DNA of 5,058 bases from Verrucomicrobiota bacterium (GTDB lineage Bacteria; Verrucomicrobiota; Lentisphaeria; Oligosphaerales; JAFGRS01). Positions 1-5,058 of this stretch are shown piece after piece. The stretch is from positions 1-5,058 of the forward strand of contig JAGVUW010000345.1 of the NCBI GenBank assembly GCA_019136035.1. The letters run 5' to 3'. The position numbers and the translations under genes are program-made. How positions within the stretch are numbered: the first letter of the stretch is position 1; each line of letters begins with the position of its first letter. The notes under the pieces are model-generated. The model saw only the letters and a list, made by a program, of their open reading frames with translations, was not told the origin of the DNA and did no database searches.

Positions 1-2477
1 TGCTGCGAGCGGGAGGCGCTCCAGTCGCCGCGCGTGCGCGCTGCGGCCTCCCGATCCAGATTCCCCGCCTGTGGCGGTGCCTGCTTGGTCGACGCCGTGG
101 GCCGGTCGGGCGTCTGCCGCGTCGCGCCGTCGGTCGTGGCGGCCGTGGGTCGATCGGGGGCCTGGCGCGTCACGTTGTCGGTCGTGGCGGCCGTGGGCCG
201 CTCGCTCGTCGGGCGCGAGGCGTTGTCGGTCGTGGTTGCCGTGGGCCGCTCGCTCGTCGGGCGCGAGGCGTTGTCGGTCGTGGCGGCCGTGGGCCGATCC
301 GCTGCCTGCCGCGTCGCGTTGTCGGTCGTGGCGGCCGTGGGTGCAGCGGCCGGGCGTGTGGCCGGCGTCTGGGCTGTGGGCTGGGCGGTGGTGGTCGTCG
401 AGCGTGGCGTCGCCGCGCCCGTCTTCTGCTCCCAGCCGTCGTCGGTCCTCTCGTAGACGTTGCCGTCCTTGCCGGCGTAGATGTCGCCGTCCTGGCCGCG
501 CACGACGGTGCCTCCATTGCCATACCTGCCTTCGCCGTGGATCGCGGCGGCGCCGCCGGAGCCCTGGATCGCCCCGACCGAGCCACGGGGTCCGGAGGCG
601 TAGCCGCCCCGGACCCAGTCATCGCCGTTGCTCACTCCGGCGCGGCCCCACGAGCCGTAGGCGTTGCCGCCGCCGGCCCGATAGCCCGACATTCCCGTGG
701 AGGGGTTGTAGGCGGCACGATATCCGGCGGCGCCGTTGGGGCCGTAGACCGCAGCGCCGCGCGAATAGGCGCCTGTGGCGGGGTTGTAGGCGGCATAGCG
801 GCCGGCCCCGCCGTAGGGGCCGTAGACCTTGCCGCCCGCGACATAGCCGCCGTAGCCGCCGTGGTAATGGGCGCCACAGCCGTACGAGACGTGGCAGGAC
901 TGGTAGTGGTAGCACCAGTAGTCGTCATCGTCGTCGTCCAGCGCGGCGCCGATGACCAGTCCGAGGCCGAACATCACAGCCCCCGTCGCCGCGACGGTCG
1001 CGCCGCTGTAGCCGGCGGTGTAGCCCGTGACCACCGTCGTCGGTGTCGATTCGTAGACCACGACGTAGGTCACCGGGTGCTGGGGACTGCTGGGCGGGAT
1101 CGTGTAGATCACCGGAGGCACCGCCGTGCAGACGACCCACGGGCCCTTGGCCTCGGCTGACTCGAACCAGACCGCGTTGTGACAGCAGTAGTACTTGCCC
1201 TCCACCAGAAACACGCTGTAGGGGGTGTTGAAGACATACTGGATCGGCGTCCCCTCGACCGGCTTGAGCTTGGGCTCGCCGTCGTAGGTCACGTTGACGG
1301 TCACCTCGGTGCGGCTGATCGTCGCCTTCTCCGGGATCGACGCCAGGATCACGGCCTCCTTGGCCGCGGGGGTTCCCGGCACCGCCGCCAGGACGCCGGC
1401 GGCATCGGAATCCTCCGGGATGGCCTGGAAATCGGCCGGCAGCGAGGCGCTTGCCGCCTCCCAGGGGCCCGCCAGCGCCGCCGCTCGGAACCAGCGTCCG
1501 GCCGCCAGAAGGTAGTACTGCTTCTCGGCGGAGTTGTAGAGGAGATCGCTGTCGGTATTCGCCACGAGCATCAGCTTCGTGCCCGGGATGGGCTGGAACT
1601 CCGGCTCGCCCGCGGTCACCACCAGCTCGGCCGGCTCGCGCGAGACGAAGACCGCCGGGACCGCCTTGGCGGGTGCCAGCGGCAGAGCGGCCCGAACGTC
1701 GGCCCAGTTGTCATCCGCAGGCAGCTTGCTCAGACCCGCGGGCAGGGCGGTCGCGGCGGCCCAGGGGCCCTTCTCGAGGTCGCCCGTGGCCAGCCAGTCC
1801 GTGCCGTTCAGCAGATAGTACATCGAGGCGCCGGGATCCAGGAACAGGTCCCAGTTGGTGTTGACGGCGAACATCAGATCGCTGTCGGGAACGGGCTTGA
1901 AACGCGGCTTGCCGAGGAAGATGACCATGATGGCCGGCCTGTCGCTGGCCAGGATCCTGGGCGGCGCCAGGTTCACGTCGACCTGGCGCACCTTGACCTG
2001 GTCGACATCGAGCTGCGCCAGGATGCGGTCCAGGGAGAGGGTCATGGCCGTGTTGGGCGGGGTGATGGCCATCACCGCCGCCGTCAGACGGTCCGCGTCG
2101 GCTTTCGGGACGTCGGGGAAGGTCGCCTGCTCAACCTTGCGGTCCGTGAGCAGCACCAGCCGCTCCGTCTTGGAGACCTGGGTGGCGGCGCTGACTCGGA
2201 TTGTCCCGTAGGCGGTCTCCGCGTTGTCCTTCCTCACGACGGCGATCGCGGCCCGGAAGGTGATCCGGGCGAAATCCGGCCATTCGTCGACCTGAGGCTG
2301 GTGGATGACGATGGTGTACTGGTCCGTGTCAAACGACCGCGGCCAGCCACGGTCCTGGACCTCCTCCGCCGGCATGGCGCCGGCCTCCGGGGGCACCGCC
2401 TGGGCCTGCGCTCTGCCCGGTACCGCGCTGCCGAGCAGGGCGGCCAGGACGACGGCACTGAGGAATCTGGCCAGCAT
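1..2477 (-). CDS. Secreted repeat-rich surface protein of unknown function, C-terminus beyond left edge
   Basis: I translated this frame codon by codon: it runs 825 residues from the ATG at 2477-2475 to the left edge without a stop, so the C-terminus is not in the window. Layout: Sec signal peptide, residues 1-25 (basic R4, hydrophobic SAVVLAALLG core, AQA cleavage-like end); N-terminal domain, about 26-185; three diverged repeats starting at residues 189, 290 and 400, each opening G[KE]P.[FL][KQ]P and reaching a GPW with its Trp at 239, 339 and 447; a Tyr/Val/Pro-rich linker; a glycine-rich hydrophobic segment, about 492-513; six Asp, 514-519; a Cys/His/Tyr patch, 520-545; two YGP..G.AG..AAYNP.TG repeats from 552 and 578; a YAGKDGNVYE motif at 667; a Thr/Pro-rich tail from about 686. 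From memory, similar proteins carry the automatic label 'carbohydrate-binding family V/XII', but I know of no demonstrated activity. Export is well supported and function is unknown. It probably has its own promoter and is not clearly in an operon with the sulfatase. Confidence 0.88.
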   Translation of the reverse strand, partial: MLARFLSAVVLAALLGSAVPGRAQAQAVPPEAGAMPAEEVQDRGWPRSFDTDQYTIVIHQPQVDEWPDFARITFRAAIAVVRKDNAETAYGTIRVSAATQVSKTERLVLLTDRKVEQATFPDVPKADADRLTAAVMAITPPNTAMTLSLDRILAQLDVDQVKVRQVDVNLAPPRILASDRPAIMVIFLGKPRFKPVPDSDLMFAVNTNWDLFLDPGASMYYLLNGTDWLATGDLEKGPWAAATALPAGLSKLPADDNWADVRAALPLAPAKAVPAVFVSREPAELVVTAGEPEFQPIPGTKLMLVANTDSDLLYNSAEKQYYLLAAGRWFRAAALAGPWEAASASLPADFQAIPEDSDAAGVLAAVPGTPAAKEAVILASIPEKATISRTEVTVNVTYDGEPKLKPVEGTPIQYVFNTPYSVFLVEGKYYCCHNAVWFESAEAKGPWVVCTAVPPVIYTIPPSSPQHPVTYVVVYESTPTTVVTGYTAGYSGATVAATGAVMFGLGLVIGAALDDDDDDYWCYHYQSCHVSYGCGAHYHGGYGGYVAGGKVYGPYGGAGRYAAYNPATGAYSRGAAVYGPNGAAGYRAAYNPSTGMSGYRAGGGNAYGSWGRAGVSNGDDWVRGGYASGPRGSVGAIQGSGGAAAIHGEGRYGNGGTVVRGQDGDIYAGKDGNVYERTDDGWEQKTGAATPRSTTTTAQPTAQTPATRPAAAPTAATTDNATRQAADRPTAATTDNASRPTSERPTATTTDNASRPTSERPTAATTDNVTRQAPDRPTAATTDGATRQTPDRPTASTKQAPPQAGNLDREAAARTRGDWSASRSQ
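102..341 (-). repeat. Five 48-bp tandem repeats coding a Thr/Pro-rich tail
   Basis: Five in-frame copies of a 48-bp unit occupy 294-341, 246-293, 198-245, 150-197 and 102-149, encoding residues 713-792. The 16-residue consensus is PTA[AT]TTD[NG][AV][TS]R followed by QxxDR or PTSER. In coding order the two variants run a-b-b-a-a. Copies 2 and 3 (246-293 and 198-245) differ at only two of 48 bases, so that duplication looks recent. A sixth, degenerate copy (PTAST, bases 87-101) follows before the tail changes to QAPPQAGNLDRE. The composition (Thr, Pro, Ala, with alternating Asp/Glu and Arg) suggests an extended, disordered stalk or linker; that role is inferred. Confidence 0.93.
1131..1913 (-). 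repeat. Three diverged ~100-residue protein repeats (GxP...GPW)
   Basis: Within the secreted protein, three segments share an order of motifs: G-x-P-x-[FL]-x-P-[VI], then an [AF]xNT-type strand, then a [YF]-rich strand such as YYLL or KYYCC, then a W/WF pair, then GPW. They start at residues 189, 290 and 400, and their GPW tryptophans are 239, 339 and 447. The start-to-start spacing is 101 and 110 residues. The third copy alone carries adjacent cysteines (C431, C432) and a further Cys just after GPW (C450). Identity between copies is low, so this is ancient duplication at protein level and is not a DNA repeat. The alternating pattern suggests beta-rich modules, which is inference. Confidence 0.8.
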
Positions 2478-2482
2478 GGGCA

Positions 2483-2488
2483 CTTCCT
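2483..2488 (-). promoter_or_regulatory. Ribosome binding site of the secreted repeat protein
   Basis: On the minus strand AGGAAG (inside AAAGGAAGTG) lies five bases before the ATG at 2477-2475. It fixes this start, and the peptide beginning there is a clean signal sequence, which supports the choice independently. Confidence 0.75.
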
Positions 2489-2521
2489 TTCGTTCCCGGC
2501 GGACCCGGGCGTCTGTAGTTG

Positions 2522-2549
2522 GTTATACGGTTCAGTCAGGAGGTATGAA
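2522..2549 (-). promoter_or_regulatory. Possible sigma-70-type promoter for the secreted protein
   Basis: Reading the minus strand, TTCATA (2549-2544, four of six matches to TTGACA) is followed after 16 bases by TATAAC (2527-2522, five of six matches to TATAAT). Transcription would start near base 2515, leaving a leader of roughly 37 bases before the ATG. This AT-rich patch stands out in a very GC-rich neighbourhood and lies just beyond the hairpin that follows the sulfatase gene, so the secreted protein may be transcribed on its own. The call rests on consensus match only. Confidence 0.42.
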
Positions 2550-2565
2550 CGCCTCAGCCCACCGC

Positions 2566-2604
2566 GCGGGCGGCGCTCTTCCGGATGCACGCGAGGCCGC
2601 CCGC
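2566..2604 (-). terminator. GC-rich hairpin after the sulfatase gene, possible terminator
   Basis: A perfect nine-base stem pairs 2566-2574 (GCGGGCGGC) with 2596-2604, enclosing a 21-base loop. Three more pairs can form inside it (2576-2578 with 2593-2595) past a one-base bulge. It begins 13 bases past the sulfatase stop. No U-run follows, so it is not a textbook intrinsic terminator; it may help stop transcription or protect the message end. In DNA this GC-rich some such stems arise by chance. Confidence 0.38.
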
Positions 2605-2617
2605 TGCCTGCGCCAGG

Positions 2618-4267
2618 TCACTTCCGTGGAGCCGCCTGCGGCGGCGTGAACATCGCTTTGTCTTGCCCAATCTCCTCGCGGATCAGCGCGTTGAGTTTCT
2701 GGTTCATGGTCGCGAGGAGCGCTTCGCTGTACTTGGGATGGGCCGGGTTGGCCAGGTTGTCCATCTCCTCGGGGTCCAGAAGCAGGTCGTAGAGGGCGAC
2801 GTCGTTGTCGGCCAGGAGATGCTGGACCGATGCCGGCAGGTTGTAGCTGCCCATGCCGAAGTAGCGGACCAGCTTGTAGCGGCCGTCGAAGACGGCTCGG
2901 AACAGCTCGCGCTTCTCGAGGTTCGGCAAGCCGATCTCGTTGACGAGGCCTTGGAACGCCTCCTGGCCGCGGCGGAACTCCCGGCCGGCCTGGTGGGCGG
3001 CCGCGTCGAACACCCGGGTCGCGTTGCGGCTGAACCACTCCGCGTCGATGGTGGCGATCATATCGTAGGTCATCAGGCAGCCCTGGCCGGGCTTCTCGCT
3101 GCTGCCGCGGGGGCCGACGGAGGCGGGGTCCGCCACCACACCCGAGAGGTCATGGCCCTTCAGGAACGGGTAGCGCCGCCGCCGTTCGGCCTCGGACAGG
3201 CCGGCAAACGCCAGCATCGTCGGCACCAGATCGAGATGGGAGCCCACCGCATCCGTCCGGTTGCCGCCGGGGTGGCGCGGGTCGGCGATCACCAACGGCA
3301 CGTTGACGGTCTCCTGGAACGCCACGCTGCCCTTCTGGCGCAGGTGATGGGCGCCGCCCTGCTCGCCGTGATCCGCGGTGAAGATGACAATCGTGTTGTC
3401 GGCCTGGCCGCTGGCTTCCAGCGCATCCAGCACGGCCCCGATGTGCCGATCCACGTCGAGGTGGCAGTTGAGGTAGTAGTTGACATGGTTGTGCCACATG
3501 TCCCGGCGCTCCACCGGAATCCGGCCATAGTACACGTCACAGAGACGCTCGTAGTTGCGGACGGCTGCCGGCTGCCCCTTCAGGTCGTCGAAGAAGGAGG
3601 CCGGCAAGCTGGTCTGCCACCTCTGGCGATAGAGCGGCGTATCGGGGGCGTCAAAGATCGGGAACATTCCCTTGGTCTGTACCGTCCCTTCGCCGTCGGT
3701 GTCGAAGAACATCACATCGTGAGGGTTGACGAAATTCACGGCCATGAACCACGGCTTGGCGGCGGCGACTCTGGGAGCGCGCTGCGTCAGCCAGTCGACC
3801 GACTCGTCCGCGATCCTCCCATCTTTCAGGGCTCCATCCCTGGGCCCGCCCTGCACATCGCCCCAGTCCTGGTACTCGGAGAAGCCGTAGGGTTCCATCG
3901 CCGCGCTGGAGCCCTTGGCGGGGAACTCGGAGAGGTGCCACTTGCCTTTGAAGACGGTGTGGTAGCCCAAATCGCTCAGCATGTGCCCGATGGTGGGCAG
4001 GGCTTCCGGATCGGCCTTCATATCGTCAATCCAGGCGAAGTTGGTGTTGTCGAACATGCGGGTGTGCGGTGTATGCTGCCCCGTGTACATCACCGAGCGG
4101 GAAGGCGTGCACACCGTGGTGGTACAGTGCTGATGGTTGAACGTGACCCCGCGGGCGCGGATGCGATCCCGGCTGGGCAAGGCAAACTCCGCCGGCATGG
4201 GCTGGTGGGCATATTCCTGGTCGGTCACGATCATCAGGATGTTCGGGCGAGCGGACTCGGTACTCAT
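2618..4267 (-). CDS. Sulfatase, Cys-type formylglycine-dependent, apparently non-secreted
   Basis: This 549-residue enzyme of the alkaline-phosphatase/sulfatase superfamily hydrolyses sulfate esters or related esters; the substrate cannot be read from the sequence. The N-terminal strand PNILMIVTDQE gives metal ligand D16, with Gln where many sulfatases have a second Asp. The signature C53-T-P-S-R57, followed by SVMYTG, marks C53 as the residue converted to formylglycine. Further active-site elements are GKWH (K109, H111), NPHD (H183) and TADHGE (D299, H300) followed by K312. The C-terminal part (YDLLLDPEEMDNLAN) is the usual small sulfatase subdomain. The start at 4267 is chosen because a strong AAGGAGA lies five bases upstream and the protein begins right at the conserved core; the frame stays open to 4504, but that extension reads as part of a gene relic. 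There is no signal peptide, so a cytoplasmic site is likely, unlike most polysaccharide-degrading sulfatases. A formylglycine-generating enzyme or anSME maturase must be encoded elsewhere. Family assignment is certain; specificity (aryl, choline or sugar sulfate, or phosphonate ester) is open. Confidence 0.96.
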   Translation of the reverse strand: MSTESARPNILMIVTDQEYAHQPMPAEFALPSRDRIRARGVTFNHQHCTTTVCTPSRSVMYTGQHTPHTRMFDNTNFAWIDDMKADPEALPTIGHMLSDLGYHTVFKGKWHLSEFPAKGSSAAMEPYGFSEYQDWGDVQGGPRDGALKDGRIADESVDWLTQRAPRVAAAKPWFMAVNFVNPHDVMFFDTDGEGTVQTKGMFPIFDAPDTPLYRQRWQTSLPASFFDDLKGQPAAVRNYERLCDVYYGRIPVERRDMWHNHVNYYLNCHLDVDRHIGAVLDALEASGQADNTIVIFTADHGEQGGAHHLRQKGSVAFQETVNVPLVIADPRHPGGNRTDAVGSHLDLVPTMLAFAGLSEAERRRRYPFLKGHDLSGVVADPASVGPRGSSEKPGQGCLMTYDMIATIDAEWFSRNATRVFDAAAHQAGREFRRGQEAFQGLVNEIGLPNLEKRELFRAVFDGRYKLVRYFGMGSYNLPASVQHLLADNDVALYDLLLDPEEMDNLANPAHPKYSEALLATMNQKLNALIREEIGQDKAMFTPPQAAPRK

Positions 4268-4272
4268 CGCGG

Positions 4273-4279
4273 TCTCCTT
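4273..4279 (-). promoter_or_regulatory. Ribosome binding site deciding the sulfatase start
   Basis: AAGGAGA on the minus strand lies five bases before the ATG at 4267-4265. It rules in the short start and argues against in-frame starts farther upstream (for example 4504), whose extra residues resemble no sulfatase N-terminus. Confidence 0.8.
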
Positions 4280-4318
4280 GAGAAACAGGCGCTTACGCTT
4301 GGCACGTGGGTCCCTTTG

Positions 4319-4572
4319 CCACTCCTTGCCGACCGGTGCCACAGGGCCGAAAACGACATCCGCGGGACCGCCGAAATCGGCCGCCAAACCCTCGTCCTGA
4401 TTGCGTCGCCCTTCGGCACTTCGCCCTCGCAACCGGGCGGCAACAGCAGACACTTGCCGCCCTTGCCCTTGTCGGGTCCGACGACCCCGATGGCGGTGAC
4501 GCACTGGAACCGGAGGTCGTCAATCATGCCCAGCGTCATGGGCGGCACTTCCACCACCAGTGGACCACCGTG
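4319..4572 (-). pseudogene. Remnant of a DUF1254/DUF1214-family gene, internally deleted and frameshifted
   Basis: Two pieces of one protein family appear in two frames. Piece 1 (about 4572-4408) reads GGPLVVEVPPMTLGMIDD, then VGPDKGKGGKCLLLPPG, then EGEVPKG, matching the remembered DUF1254 core pattern (GPxVVEVPP...LGxxDD...GPDKGKGGKxLxLPPGYxGxVPxG). Piece 2 (about 4372-4319), in the frame of the sulfatase, reads GGPADVVFGPVAPVGKEW, matching the end of the DUF1214 domain (DGSVDxYFGPxAPxGKExNW). Intact members run to several hundred residues; here the N-terminus, most of the sequence between the pieces and the last few dozen residues are missing, and the pieces are out of frame with each other. 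Piece 1 has no credible start: its frame opens after a TGA at 4654-4656, and the first usual start is a GTG at 4557 without a Shine-Dalgarno. The family matches are from memory; the pattern is too specific to be chance, but exact breakpoints are approximate. The original biochemical role of this family is not firmly established. Confidence 0.78.
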
Positions 4573-4630
4573 ACGATCGATTCCTATCCCTATGTAGGCT
4601 GCGGGGCGCCCGCCGCCGGGAAGATCGAGC

Positions 4631-4640
4631 TCCTCCTTTT
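4631..4640 (-). promoter_or_regulatory. Orphan Shine-Dalgarno sequence without a start codon
   Basis: The minus strand carries AAAAGGAGGA, an almost ideal ribosome binding site, 63 bases past the arylsulfatase stop. No ATG, GTG or TTG follows at usable spacing (the next bases are GCTCGATCTTCCC). It lies where the start of the lost DUF1254-family gene would be expected, so it may be that gene's ribosome binding site with the start codon deleted. This is inference from position. Confidence 0.4.
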
Positions 4641-4669
4641 GCCTGGCGCCGGATCAGCATCCTGGGCCG

Positions 4670-4688
4670 GCAGCCCGGTCAGGGCTGC
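4670..4688 (-). terminator. Short hairpin after the arylsulfatase gene
   Basis: GCAGCCC (4670-4676) pairs perfectly with GGGCTGC (4682-4688) around a five-base loop, starting 15 bases past the arylsulfatase stop. No U-run follows on the minus strand, so termination is uncertain. The placement right after a stop codon is the main support. Confidence 0.32.
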
Positions 4689-4703
4689 AGGCCACGGTCG
4701 TGA

Positions 4704-5058
4704 CTACTGCCGCGCCATGGCCATGCGGATGGCATCCTCGGCCTTGACCAGGTGATCCGAGTTCTCCGCCGCCTCGGCGATCGCGAGCTGGACGCCCCGG
4801 ATCTCGCCGTTGAAGGCGTTGTGGCTGGAGCCGTACTCCGGCGAGACCGGCGCGCCGGTGTCCTCGCCGACGTCGAGGCCGTCGTCGGCAGAGAAGATCA
4901 TCGCGAGCGTCGCGCCAACCTCTCCCGCGCCGGCCTTCTGCCCGTCGATGAAGAGCGTCACCTTGCCGCCCTTGCCCAGGCCGCCGCCGGCGTACGCGAA
5001 CTCCATGCGCACCTGGTGCTCGCCAGCCGGGATGGCCTTCTCGGTGCCCACGATAAAG
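4704..5058 (-). CDS. Arylsulfatase, C-terminal end only (gene continues past right edge)
   Basis: The last 117 codons of a large arylsulfatase are present, ending at a TAG (4706-4704); the frame is open through the right edge, so the catalytic domain and its formylglycine site are outside the window. What is visible is the C-terminal beta-rich extension of the long (about 750-800 residue) bacterial arylsulfatases: PAGEHQVRMEFAYAGGG, then GKGGKVTLFIDGQKAG, then MIFSADDGLDVGEDTG with APVSPEY, FNGEIRGVQLAI, and the closing HLVKAEDAIRMAMARQ. The family match is from memory, but the order of motifs and the AMARQ end are characteristic. A GTG at 5051 is not a real start, because the coding sequence continues upstream of it. 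It is a different class from the sulfatase downstream, which lacks this extension, so the pair is not a recent tandem duplication. Substrate, signal peptide and catalytic integrity cannot be judged here. Confidence 0.9.
   Translation of the reverse strand, partial: FIVGTEKAIPAGEHQVRMEFAYAGGGLGKGGKVTLFIDGQKAGAGEVGATLAMIFSADDGLDVGEDTGAPVSPEYGSSHNAFNGEIRGVQLAIAEAAENSDHLVKAEDAIRMAMARQ

Noticed and set aside
71..955. Plus-strand open frames coding Arg- and Ser-rich or Val/Ala-rich repeats near the left edge
   Set aside because: The repetitive products are the 48-bp tandem array read in the wrong frames. The minus-strand frame gives a balanced Thr/Pro/Asp/Arg repeat continuous with a structured protein.
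1179..2792. Plus-strand open frame of 537 codons
   Set aside because: It lies opposite the secreted protein, whose minus-strand frame has a signal peptide, internal repeats and no stops over 825 codons. The plus-strand product is Arg/Gly/His-rich, typical of an antisense shadow, and it runs across two minus-strand genes.
4325..4343. Possible sigma-54 promoter (TGGCAC...GGCA on the minus strand) before the sulfatase
   Set aside because: The downstream element lacks the required TTGC, and the match falls inside the DUF1214-like coding relic.
4268..4504. N-terminal extension of the sulfatase up to an ATG at 4504
   Set aside because: The extra 79 residues are Arg-rich, have no signal peptide and include the DUF1214-like relic. 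The ATG at 4267 has a strong Shine-Dalgarno and starts at the conserved core.
2585..4573. Plus-strand open frame of 662 codons opposite the sulfatase
   Set aside because: The minus strand carries a full set of sulfatase catalytic motifs in order with a strong ribosome binding site. The plus-strand product shows no recognisable domain and follows the GC-driven codon shadow.
4306..4755. Plus-strand open frame of 149 codons across the gap between the sulfatases
   Set aside because: It overlaps the arylsulfatase end and the DUF1254/DUF1214 relic, both supported on the minus strand, and shows no family resemblance.
4704..5051. Stand-alone 115-residue protein starting at GTG 5051
   Set aside because: The frame continues upstream to the window edge and the sequence matches the interior and end of long arylsulfatases, so it is the tail of a larger gene.

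Overview
The window is GC-rich bacterial DNA (roughly two thirds G+C by eye), and every gene I can support lies on the minus strand. Read in transcription order, right to left, it holds: (1) the last 117 codons of a large arylsulfatase running off the right edge (5058-4704); (2) a gap of about 440 bp containing the wreck of a DUF1254/DUF1214-family gene (4572-4319); (3) an intact 549-residue sulfatase (4267-2618) with a complete Cys-type formylglycine signature; (4) a 140 bp gap with a hairpin and a plausible promoter; (5) a long secreted, repeat-rich protein (2477 to beyond base 1, at least 825 residues), open at the left edge with no stop codon in its frame.

The organism cannot be named from this. 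High GC, a Sec-type signal peptide, several sulfatases close together and a DUF1254 relic suit a Gram-negative environmental bacterium such as a planctomycete, acidobacterium or proteobacterium. No rRNA, tRNA, CRISPR array, insertion sequence or phage gene is visible.

The two sulfatases are of different kinds. The right-hand one has the C-terminal extension of the long (about 750-800 residue) arylsulfatase class. The central one is a compact enzyme with no visible signal peptide. Between them sit two pieces of a DUF1254/DUF1214 protein in two different frames, with the middle of the gene missing and an orphan Shine-Dalgarno sequence upstream. I infer that an arylsulfatase - DUF1254 - sulfatase cluster lost its middle gene by deletion. 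The left-hand protein has a signal peptide, three diverged repeats of about 100 residues, a glycine-rich hydrophobic segment, six aspartates, a Cys/His/Tyr-rich patch, two YGP...AAYNP.TG repeats and a Thr/Pro-rich tail made of five 48-bp tandem repeats. Its function is unknown. It appears to have its own promoter, so a link to the sulfatases is only positional.

High GC produces long open frames opposite the real genes, including two of more than 500 codons on the plus strand. These are treated as shadows.
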